Below are positions 1-5,032 of a stretch of 10,586 nt of DNA, piece by piece; positions within the stretch are counted from its first letter, which is position 1, and each line of letters starts with the position of its first letter. The position numbers and the translations under genes were made by a program. Source of the DNA: Rhizobiales bacterium CCH10-E5 (lineage in GTDB: Bacteria > Pseudomonadota > Alphaproteobacteria > Rhizobiales > Beijerinckiaceae); the NCBI GenBank assembly GCA_001556125.1, contig LSIG01000069.1:1-10586 (forward strand), written 5' to 3'. A model generated the notes under the pieces. The model searched no databases. It had not been told where the DNA came from and saw nothing but the letters and a program-made list of their open reading frames with translations.

Positions 1-2
1 CC

Positions 3-119
3 CTTGGAATCACGAGTGCCCCAGTCGCTCAACCCTTTCGGGACGGGCTCTCAGGCAGGCGGCGCAGGCCCAAGAAGTCCAAGGGCAAAGAAGCTGCAAC
101 TCAGAGTGAAGAGGCGTGA
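3..119 (+). CDS. C-terminal end of an unidentified protein (5' truncated by window)
   Basis: An open frame enters from the left edge and stops at TGA 117-119. The visible 38 residues end in a very basic, low-complexity tail (an RRRRPKKSKGKE stretch) followed by an acidic, Ser/Thr/Gln-rich end. The stop overlaps the GTG start of the next gene in the arrangement GTGA, a classic sign of translational coupling, so I infer that the two proteins belong to one operon and probably act together. Two other frames are also open here for part of the stretch (frame 1 to 147, frame 2 to 109). I prefer this frame because of the GTGA overlap and its plausible charged tail. The family cannot be told from a tail this short. 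A basic tail of this kind often contacts nucleic acid, but that is only a suggestion. Confidence 0.55.
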   Translation, partial: LGITSAPVAQPFRDGLSGRRRRPKKSKGKEAATQSEEA

Positions 120-862
120 GCACAACGCGATTCGTAGAACTGTTTAGGCAAATCGATCTTTCCAAGTGGCCCGACCCACACTCACTGGAAACGGATCGTC
201 TGCGCATACTTTGGGTTCTGGTGGCAGCTGCCGGGAGCTACAACAACGGCTTAACCGCCGCTGAGGTCTCTGCTGTGCTGGAGAACTGTAGTCGGATCGC
301 CGTTTCTCGCCAGAAGGTTGCGGGGATACTGGCTGGTGAACGTGGCACTGTCGTCGCGGTCGGGAGGTCCAGCCCGGTGAGATTCAAGGCCATGAAAATG
401 GCTGAAGACGAGCTTCAATCGATCAGTTCGGCGCTGTTTATCGATCCGTCAAAGGCATATTCAAGTATCAGGAAAATTGAAGAAATGATGGCTCCGCTCC
501 GGGGGGCCATTAAGATTTGTGACGCTTATGTTGATAGCAAGACACTTGATTATTTGCGGCTGATGACGGCTGCGGAGAGCTTGAGTTTGTTGACAGAAAA
601 CATCCAAGATAGTTCACGCTTCCAACGGGACTTGACAGCTTTCGCTCGCGAGTATCCCATTCCCATGGAGGTGAGACAGGCGTCTCCTGGCGTTTTGCAT
701 GATCGTTACGTCATTCATGAGAGCGGATTGCTACTGATCGGTGCCAGCTTAAAAGACCTGGCGCGTAAACAGAGCATGGTTGTTTCTCTTTCTGCCGGGT
801 TTAGCGCTGAAGTCGGCAGGGCTTTTGGGAGGTGCTGGTCTCAGGCCAGGCGCTTCAATTGA
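116..862 (+). CDS. winged-helix / phospholipase-D-like protein, unknown role
   Basis: 248 aa from a GTG start (a GAAGAGG stretch lies just upstream). The gene name is not known to me. Residues about 25-98 look like a winged helix: a helix, an LTAAEV start of a second helix, a VSRQKVAGIL recognition-like helix, then a strand pair before a charged helix. Residues about 130-245 resemble a phospholipase-D-like half domain: a strand with IKICDAYVD, a strand with SLSLLTENI, a strand with PMEVRQA, then H195-D-R197-Y and E202, followed by GLLLIGASLKDLA and a final F..CW..A helix. The spacing H-x-R-x4-E matches the PLD HKD motif H-x-K-x4-D with two conservative changes. A single motif means that any activity would need a dimer, or the domain may only bind. 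Start and upstream overlap (GTGA) suggest coupling with the truncated gene before it. Base composition is lower in GC than in the genes after 1520, suggesting transfer. The domain calls are by eye and moderately uncertain. Confidence 0.6.
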   Translation: MSTTRFVELFRQIDLSKWPDPHSLETDRLRILWVLVAAAGSYNNGLTAAEVSAVLENCSRIAVSRQKVAGILAGERGTVVAVGRSSPVRFKAMKMAEDELQSISSALFIDPSKAYSSIRKIEEMMAPLRGAIKICDAYVDSKTLDYLRLMTAAESLSLLTENIQDSSRFQRDLTAFAREYPIPMEVRQASPGVLHDRYVIHESGLLLIGASLKDLARKQSMVVSLSAGFSAEVGRAFGRCWSQARRFN

Positions 863-886
863 ATCGTCCCGATTTCAGGAGGTGGA

Positions 887-979
887 ATGAATTTTTCCAG
901 TTTCCGTATAAACATCCGTATTGATTGTGCAATGCTTGAATTCATATTCGAATTCAAGAGCGAAAATTTTAATCATTGA
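887..979 (+). CDS. possible 30-aa small protein or leader peptide
   Basis: ATG 887 is preceded by AGGAGGTG (877-884), close to a perfect anti-Shine-Dalgarno match, with about 4 bases from AGGAGG to the start. The frame gives 30 residues starting MNFSSFRINIR, with an aromatic, acidic middle part (LEFIFEF), and stops at TGA 977-979. The next gene starts 28 bases later. No family is recognised. It sits in AT-rich DNA, where a short open frame is easy to obtain by chance, so the ribosome binding site is the main argument. A perfect inverted repeat (935-958) lies inside the frame. It could be a real small protein, a leader peptide for the downstream membrane protein, or the remnant start of a decayed gene. 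Confidence 0.35.
   Translation: MNFSSFRINIRIDCAMLEFIFEFKSENFNH
935..958. repeat. perfect 9-bp inverted repeat with 6-base loop
   Basis: CTTGAATTC (935-943) and GAATTCAAG (950-958) are exact reverse complements around ATATTC. An RNA hairpin here would be AT-rich and weak. It is followed by GCGAAAATTTT (960-970), whose T run is short, so it is a poor terminator candidate. An operator for a dimeric regulator, perhaps of the downstream membrane gene, is equally possible. It also contains two EcoRI-type GAATTC palindromes in direct repeat, which may be coincidence in AT-rich DNA. Confidence 0.45.
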
Positions 980-1007
980 ATAAGTCAATGTGCTTGGAGG
1001 AATTGAA

Positions 1008-1519
1008 TTGTCCGAATCTGAAAAAATTCGCTTATCTGGAGAGTATTGGAAGCAAGTTATTAATGTTCAAATGCACTTCAATGATTTGTGCATTAGAACT
1101 CGATGGCTATCACTCACTGTTAATTCGACAATTATGGCGGCCGCCTTTGTTTCTTTTAAGGAGTCAGGACTCTCTTTTGATATCAAAATATGTGATTTTC
1201 TCTGAAATTAAATCTGTCTGTATTTCTTCTCATGATCGGCGTTGGCGTGACATTCGTTCTCCAGTGGTTGGATCGTAAATATTATTTCAAGTTACTTCTC
1301 GCCTCTATCGATTATGGACATGCTTTTGAGGGTGAGAATGAGAACATTAAGGTTGTTTATGGACCTTCGGGTGGATTGACATCTTATATATCTAGCAAGG
1401 TTTCTCGCGTGGAATCTAAGAGGGCGGCAAAAATATTTTATTGTAGCTCATTCTTGGCGCTCTCGTTCATAATTATTGCTATGATTTTGGTCCTCAACAA
1501 GGACGTTTGGTTCAAGTAG
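1008..1519 (+). pseudogene. three-TM membrane protein split by a one-base frameshift
   Basis: The likely start is TTG 1008, with GGAGG at 996-1000 seven bases upstream; GTG 990 is an alternative. The first frame runs to TGA 1203-1205 and the second frame continues to TAG 1517-1519. Joining them at the TTTT run (1196-1199), by adding one T or by a -1 slip, gives one continuous protein of about 170 aa with no loss of sense (…CDFSLKLNLSV…). It has predicted membrane helices at about residues 33-50, 69-88 and 143-164. A soluble N-terminal helix holds W14 and H23. A loop of about 55 residues between helices 2 and 3 contains YGHAFEGE and YGPSGG. I do not recognise the family. It is broadly like the small membrane effectors found in defence loci, but that is only a resemblance. 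The break may be real decay, a sequencing error in a homopolymer, or programmed slippage. DNA is AT-rich, unlike genes to the right. Confidence 0.6.
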
Positions 1520-1523
1520 CGCC

Positions 1524-2006
1524 TCACATCCCTCTCACCAGCGCCACCAACTGGTCGAGCGCCGTGCCCCAGCCCTGCTGGAAGCCCATCTCCTCGTGCT
1601 GCTTGCGGCCGGCTCCGTCCTTGTGCAGGGCGCGGGCCGTGTAGAGCGTTCCGGTCGCCGTCGGCTCGATTTCGATCGAGGCAGTCATGAAGCCGGAGCC
1701 CAGCGGGCGGTAGCCGGGGCCGAGCGCGTCGGTGAAAACCAGCAGCGTTTCGGGGACCACAAAGAGGAAGCAGCCGGTGCTGTCGTGCTTCTCGCCGTTG
1801 GGGCCTTCCATCACGGTGCGGAACTTACCGCCGGGGCGCAGGTCGATCTCGCAATGCGTGGTGCGCCAGGGCGCGGGCGTGAACCACTGCGTGAGCAGGG
1901 CCGGCTCGGTCCAGGCACGCCAGACCAGATGCGGCGGCACCGCGACCTCGCGCCTGAGTTCGAGATCGAGCGCCGGGTCGAAGGCGGCGGCGGGCAGGGT
2001 CGTCAT
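1524..2006 (-). CDS. AHSA1 / SRPBCC-domain protein
   Basis: 160 aa, one SRPBCC (START-like, Aha1 C-terminal-type) domain covering nearly the whole chain. Hallmarks are VPPHLVWRAWTEPALLTQWF near the N-terminus, the DLRPGGKFRTVM strand pair, the ETLLVFTDAL region, and a C-terminal helix with GFQQGWGTALDQLVALV that closes the hydrophobic cavity. Proteins of this type bind small hydrophobic ligands or act as stress-related accessory proteins; the ligand cannot be told from sequence. The start ATG (2006-2004) overlaps the stop of the ArsR-type gene upstream by 4 bases (ATGA), so the two are coupled. ArsR plus AHSA1 pairs of this form are common in proteobacteria and actinobacteria, where the regulator controls its neighbour. 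The gene ends 4 bases from the end of the membrane-protein remnant, so the foreign DNA joins here. Confidence 0.88.
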   Translation of the reverse strand: MTTLPAAAFDPALDLELRREVAVPPHLVWRAWTEPALLTQWFTPAPWRTTHCEIDLRPGGKFRTVMEGPNGEKHDSTGCFLFVVPETLLVFTDALGPGYRPLGSGFMTASIEIEPTATGTLYTARALHKDGAGRKQHEEMGFQQGWGTALDQLVALVRGM

Positions 2007-2347
2007 GGGCGTTCCTCGTCGTTTTTCAGGGTCAGGACGAAGGCGTCGAGCTGGTCGAGGCGCTGCGTCCAGAGGCTGCGTTGGGCCTCCAGCCAGGTTT
2101 CGGCGGCGGCGAGAGGTTCCCGGCGCAGGGAGCAGGTGCGCACGCGCCCGGATTTGGCCGTGGTGACGAGGCCGCTTTCCTCGAGCACCTTGAGATGCTG
2201 GAGGAAGCTCGGCAGCGCCATTTCGAAGGGCCGGGCGAGTTCGCTGACCGAGGCCGGCCCCCGCCCCAGCGCCTGCACCACCGCGCGCCGGGTCGGATCG
2301 GCCAGGGCACGGAAGGTGTCGTCGAGGGTGGGGGGCGTCGCGGACAT
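2003..2347 (-). CDS. ArsR-family winged-helix transcriptional repressor
   Basis: 114 aa, the usual size of compact ArsR-family proteins. It starts with the LDDTFRALADPTRRAVVQAL signature (residues 8-27), followed by a helix-turn-helix at about 34-57 (VSELARPFEMALPSFLQHLKVLEESGLV), a wing with KSGRVRTCSL, and a C-terminal helix with ETWLEAQRSLW. There is no metal-binding ELCVCDL motif and only one cysteine (C72), so it is of the non-metal-sensing subgroup that commonly sits with AHSA1/SRPBCC genes. The frame stays open upstream to 2752, but that part is an antisense shadow of the LysE gene, and the family start signature fits the ATG at 2347. No clear Shine-Dalgarno precedes this ATG. A perfect palindrome lies 25-44 bases upstream and is the probable autoregulatory operator. 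Confidence 0.9.
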   Translation of the reverse strand: MSATPPTLDDTFRALADPTRRAVVQALGRGPASVSELARPFEMALPSFLQHLKVLEESGLVTTAKSGRVRTCSLRREPLAAAETWLEAQRSLWTQRLDQLDAFVLTLKNDEERP

Positions 2348-2353
2348 GGTGCG

Positions 2354-2391
2354 ATCCAAGCCCAGAAAAATACTTAGGTCAATACCTAAGT
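2354..2391 (-). promoter_or_regulatory. palindromic operator and candidate promoter of the arsR-type operon
   Basis: ACTTAGGT (2372-2379) and ACCTAAGT (2384-2391) form a perfect 8-bp inverted repeat with a CAAT spacer, the size expected for a dimeric ArsR-type repressor. On the minus strand TTGACC (2382-2377) lies inside it and is a good -35 box. 17 bases further is TTGGAT (2359-2354), a weak -10 box. Transcription from it would begin at or very near the ATG at 2347, giving a leaderless or nearly leaderless mRNA, consistent with the absence of a Shine-Dalgarno. The palindrome also lies about 90 bases ahead of the divergent LysE-family gene and might affect it. The operator is well supported by sequence; the exact promoter is inferred. 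Confidence 0.6.
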
Positions 2392-2482
2392 TTTGAGGTT
2401 GGCCGGGGAAGGGGGCGAGGCGGGCTTGATCCCGGCGGCGGCTTGCGGCTTGCTGGCCGCTGCTCCGCGGAGGCTCAAGCCC

Positions 2483-3094
2483 ATGTCGCCCGAATTCCTG
2501 CTGACCTCGCTGATCGTCGTCGCTTCGCCGGGGACGGGCGCGATCTACACCATCGCGGCGGGGCTCACCCGGGGCTCGCGCGCGAGCGTGCTCGCCGCCT
2601 TCGCCTGTACGCTCGGCATCGTGCCGCATCTCTTGGCGGCGATGCTCGGGCTGGCGGCGCTGCTGCATGCGAGCGCGCTCGCCTTCGCCGTCGTGAAATA
2701 TGCCGGCGTCGCCTATCTCCTGTTCATGGCCTGGCAGACGCTGCAGGAGCATGGCGCGCTCAGCGTCGAGGCCAAGGCCGATCCGCGCTCGGCCTGGCGG
2801 GTGCTGCGCGACGGTATCGCAATCAATGTGCTCAACCCCAAGCTCTCGATCTTCTTCGTCGCCTTCCTGCCGCAGTTCATCGCAGCCGGCGAAGCGGCGC
2901 CGCTGGCGCGCATGCTCGAACTGTCCGGCGTGTTCATGGCGATGACCTTCGTGGTCTTCGCGCTCTACGGGCTCTTCGCGGCGGCGATGCGCGACAAGGT
3001 GGTAACGCGGCCTGCGGTGATGGCCTGGCTGCGGCGGGGCTTCGCCGCCGCCTTCGTGGCGCTGGGGGCGAAGCTCGCCGTGACCGAGCGCTGA
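2483..3094 (+). CDS. LysE/RhtB-family amino-acid (or threonine/homoserine-type) exporter
   Basis: 203 aa, the usual length of the family, with about six hydrophobic segments. The N-terminal signature ASPGTGAIYTIAAGLTRGSRAS (residues 14-35) is the family's SPGP-type motif with T18 in place of the common P. NVLNPKLSIFFVAFLPQFI in the middle is the second conserved motif. A charged loop (VEAKADPRSAWRVLRDG) separates the two halves. Such inner-membrane proteins export amino acids or their derivatives by proton exchange; the substrate is not predictable. The ATG at 2483 is chosen because GCGGAGG (2467-2473) lies 9 bases upstream. The frame is open back to 2393, but the extra residues do not look like a LysE N-terminus. 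The next gene follows after a single base, so the two are probably co-transcribed. Confidence 0.9.
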   Translation: MSPEFLLTSLIVVASPGTGAIYTIAAGLTRGSRASVLAAFACTLGIVPHLLAAMLGLAALLHASALAFAVVKYAGVAYLLFMAWQTLQEHGALSVEAKADPRSAWRVLRDGIAINVLNPKLSIFFVAFLPQFIAAGEAAPLARMLELSGVFMAMTFVVFALYGLFAAAMRDKVVTRPAVMAWLRRGFAAAFVALGAKLAVTER

Positions 3095-3095
3095 G

Positions 3096-3521
3096 ATGGC
3101 GGCGCAGACGCTGTTGACGATCGCGACGCGCGGGCCGGGTCTTTACGAATTCACGCGGGAGGCGACCGCTTTCGTCGCCGGGGCGGGGATCGAGACCGGG
3201 CTGCTGACGCTTTTCGTTCGCCACACCTCCTGCTCGCTGCTGATCCAGGAGAATGCCGATCCCGATGTGCGCGTCGATCTCGAGGCCTTCTTCCGTCGGC
3301 TCGTGCCCTCCGCCGACGATCCGGCGATGGATTATCTCGTCCACCGGGCGGAGGGTCCCGACGACATGCCGGCCCACATCAAGGCGGCGCTGACGCCGGT
3401 CTCGCTCTCGATCCCGGTGATGGGCGGGCGGCTGGCGCTCGGCACCTGGCAGGGGATCTACCTGTTCGAGCACCGCGCCCGCCCGCACCGGCGCGAGGTG
3501 GTGCTGCACCTAGCGGCGTGA
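3096..3521 (+). CDS. yjbQ: YjbQ / UPF0047 family protein (secondary thiamine-phosphate synthase-type)
   Basis: 141 aa, the normal length for this single-domain family. Conserved blocks are all present: FVRHTSCSLLIQENADPDVR (residues 40-60, with H43), MDYLVHRAEGPDDMPAHIK (79-97, with H84 and H95) and the C-terminal GRLALGTWQGIYLFEH (112-127). The histidines line the putative active site. The E. coli protein can complement a thiamine-phosphate synthase mutant at low efficiency, hence the name, but the physiological role of the family remains unsettled. The start ATG lies one base after the stop of the LysE-family gene, and no strong Shine-Dalgarno is visible, so it probably depends on translational coupling. 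It ends facing the DUF3072 gene, with a hairpin spanning both stop codons. Confidence 0.9.
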   Translation: MAAQTLLTIATRGPGLYEFTREATAFVAGAGIETGLLTLFVRHTSCSLLIQENADPDVRVDLEAFFRRLVPSADDPAMDYLVHRAEGPDDMPAHIKAALTPVSLSIPVMGGRLALGTWQGIYLFEHRARPHRREVVLHLAA

Positions 3522-3537
3522 GGCATCCTCACCCCGC
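3513..3537. terminator. hairpin between convergent genes, candidate bidirectional terminator
   Basis: GCGGCGTGAGG (3513-3523) pairs with CCTCACCCCGC (3527-3537) around a CAT loop: 10 of 11 pairs, with one C-C mismatch. The stem contains both the TGA of the YjbQ gene (3519-3521) and the reverse-complement stop of the DUF3072 gene (3529-3531). There is no T run on either side, so it is not a classic intrinsic terminator. It may instead protect 3' ends or block the converging transcripts. Confidence 0.45.
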
Positions 3538-3780
3538 CAGATCCGCCTTCAGCGCATCGATCCGTTTCGACGCTTCGGCCTTGCTCAGATCCTCGGCGAA
3601 ATCCCCTGGCCGCTGCGTCTGCTCGGACAGGGTCTTGAGATAGGATGTCTGCGCGCCCGTCATCGGGTCGTCGCCTGACACCCAGTCGGCGGGATCCTTC
3701 TGCGTGTTGTCCGGCGGGTTTGGGTCGCGCTTGGGATTGTCGTCCAGCGGGCTGGCGTGTTCGTCGGTGCGGCTCGTCAT
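3529..3780 (-). CDS. DUF3072 domain protein
   Basis: 83 aa. The C-terminal half (residues 38-79) carries the family's DPMTGAQTSYLKTLSEQT core followed by FAEDLSKAEASKRIDAL, which identifies DUF3072. The first 37 residues are hydrophilic, rich in Asp, Pro and Asn, and probably disordered. There are no membrane segments, cysteines or catalytic motifs. Function is unknown; the helix pair with SKAEASKRID resembles small helical modules that occur in several DUF families, and nothing here points to an activity. The start ATG (3780-3778) has GGAG in the upstream minus-strand sequence at a normal distance. The gene is divergent from the HlyU-family gene, with 115 bases between them. Confidence 0.85.
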   Translation of the reverse strand: MTSRTDEHASPLDDNPKRDPNPPDNTQKDPADWVSGDDPMTGAQTSYLKTLSEQTQRPGDFAEDLSKAEASKRIDALKADLAG

Positions 3781-3895
3781 AATGCGTCTCCGTTCCTGAT
3801 TTGTTCACTGACAACGAGCCGCGCGCCGACGGGTTCCCCATCGCGCCGCAATCTGGGAGAAGGGGCGCGGCGCCCGATGGACAAGGAGACAGCCC

Positions 3896-4183
3896 ATGTC
3901 GTTTCTCAAGAAGCTCTTCGGCGGTGGCCAGGCGGCCGAGGCAAAGCCGACGGGCCCGGCGAAGACCATCGAGCACAACGGCTTCACCATCCATGCGACG
4001 CCCTATCAGGAGGGTGGCCAGTGGCAGCTCTGCGGCGTCGTCGAGAAGACGATCGAGGGGGAGCTGAAAAGCCACCGCTTCGTCCGGGCCGACCGTTTCC
4101 CGGGCAAGGACGAGGCCGTCGATTTCACGCTGGTCAAGGGCCAGCAGCTGGTCGATCAGGCCGGCGAGAGCGTCTTCCGCTAG
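3896..4183 (+). CDS. HlyU-family protein (PF10115-type)
   Basis: 95 aa. The N-terminus MSFLKKLFGGG is a short amphipathic helix typical of the family, followed by a linker and a compact beta-rich domain: TIEHNGFTIHATPYQEGGQWQLCGVVEK (24-51), a KSHRFVRADRFPGKDEAVDFTLVKGQQLVDQAG strand-helix part (58-90), and FR at the end. Proteins matched by this model are usually labelled transcriptional activator HlyU, but no helix-turn-helix is visible here, so a role as a transcription factor is doubtful. The start is supported by AAGGAG at 3883-3888. 92 bases separate it from the next gene on the same strand; they may or may not share a transcript. Confidence 0.82.
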   Translation: MSFLKKLFGGGQAAEAKPTGPAKTIEHNGFTIHATPYQEGGQWQLCGVVEKTIEGELKSHRFVRADRFPGKDEAVDFTLVKGQQLVDQAGESVFR

Positions 4184-4275
4184 CGCTCTGGGGGGCGACG
4201 CAAGACCGCAGGAACGGACGCGCCCGATGCGGGTTGTCGAGGCATCATCCTCAACCCGAACAAGGAGGCCGTCCC

Positions 4276-4836
4276 ATGAACGACCTGTCAGGCAAGACCA
4301 TCCTCATCCTCGCCACCAACGGCTTCGAGCAGTCCGAGCTCGATGTTCCGCATGCCAAGCTGAAGGAAGCCGGCGCGACCGTGCATATCGTCGCGCCCGA
4401 GGCTGGTGAAATCACCGGCTGGGACCAGAAGGACTGGGGCCGCGCCGTAAAGGTCGACAAGACCCTCGCCGAGGTCAGCGCCGATGCCTATGACGCCATC
4501 GTGCTGCCGGGCGGGCAGATGAACCCCGACACGCTGCGCGGCACGCCCGAGGCGCTGACGCTGATCAAGCGCTTCTTCGATCAGGGCAAGGTCGTTGCCG
4601 CCGTCTGCCATGCGCCCTGGCTGCTGATCGACACCGGCATCGCCAAGGGCCGCCGCCTGACCTCGTACAACACGATGAAGCAGGACATGATCAATGCCGG
4701 CGCGATGTGGGAGGACAGCGAAGTCGTCACCGATAAGGGCGTCGTGACCTCGCGCAAGCCCGACGATCTGCCGGCCTTCGTCGCCAAGATCATCGAAGAG
4801 GTCAATGAGGGCCGCCACGAGCGCCGCGCCGCCTGA
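4276..4836 (+). CDS. DJ-1/PfpI superfamily protein (C56-type, deglycase/protease-like)
   Basis: 186 aa, one DJ-1/PfpI domain. The strand-turn with ILATNGFEQSEL supplies E18. IVLPGGQMNPDTLR (75-88) is the conserved PGG loop. The nucleophile elbow AAVCHAPWLL places C111 and H112, and LTSYNTMKQDMINAGA with a final VTSRKPDDLPAF completes the PfpI subfamily pattern. Members have been described as intracellular proteases, as protein or nucleotide deglycases, and as general stress proteins; the reaction cannot be fixed from sequence. It is cytoplasmic with no signal peptide, and the C-terminus is basic and short. The start ATG is placed by AAGGAGG at 4262-4268. A compact hairpin follows the stop. 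The neighbouring HlyU-family gene suggests a stress-related set, as an inference only. Confidence 0.9.
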   Translation: MNDLSGKTILILATNGFEQSELDVPHAKLKEAGATVHIVAPEAGEITGWDQKDWGRAVKVDKTLAEVSADAYDAIVLPGGQMNPDTLRGTPEALTLIKRFFDQGKVVAAVCHAPWLLIDTGIAKGRRLTSYNTMKQDMINAGAMWEDSEVVTDKGVVTSRKPDDLPAFVAKIIEEVNEGRHERRAA

Positions 4837-4844
4837 CGCTTCCG

Positions 4845-4930
4845 CGCCACCTGCGGGTGGCGTTGGATAGGGCCCGGGCTCACCCCCCGGGTCCCGCTCA
4901 GGGCGGGGTCGCGGCACGGCCCCGCCCTGA
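4845..4930. repeat. three consecutive GC-rich hairpins (REP-like or terminator cluster)
   Basis: Directly after the PfpI-type gene there are three inverted repeats. The first is CGCCACC-TGCG-GGTGGCG (4845-4862, 7 perfect pairs, followed by TT). The second is GGGCCCGGG (4870-4878) with CCCGGGTCCC (4886-4895), with one bulged base. The third is TCAGGGCGGGG (4898-4908) with CCCCGCCCTGA (4920-4930), 11 perfect pairs and an 11-base loop. The first may end transcription of the PfpI-type gene. The group as a whole looks like a bacterial interspersed palindromic element, but I cannot test whether it is repeated in the genome. Confidence 0.5.
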
Positions 4931-5032
4931 ACGCCGACCGGCCCCGCCTTGCGCGAGCTTGCCGCCGCTCGGCCGACTGCCTTACTCCTCGGTGAAGAAC
5001 GTCGGCCCTGTGAGCCGGCGCGCCGAGGAAAC

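Noticed and set aside
976..1278. 100-aa plus-strand frame across the split membrane gene
   Set aside because: Out of frame with both halves of the membrane protein, no ribosome binding site before its start, and no coherent hydrophobic pattern.
2348..2752. N-terminal extension of the ArsR-type protein
   Set aside because: The upstream part is antisense to the LysE gene and contains Arg/Gln/Glu-rich shadow sequence; the ArsR family signature begins right after ATG 2347.
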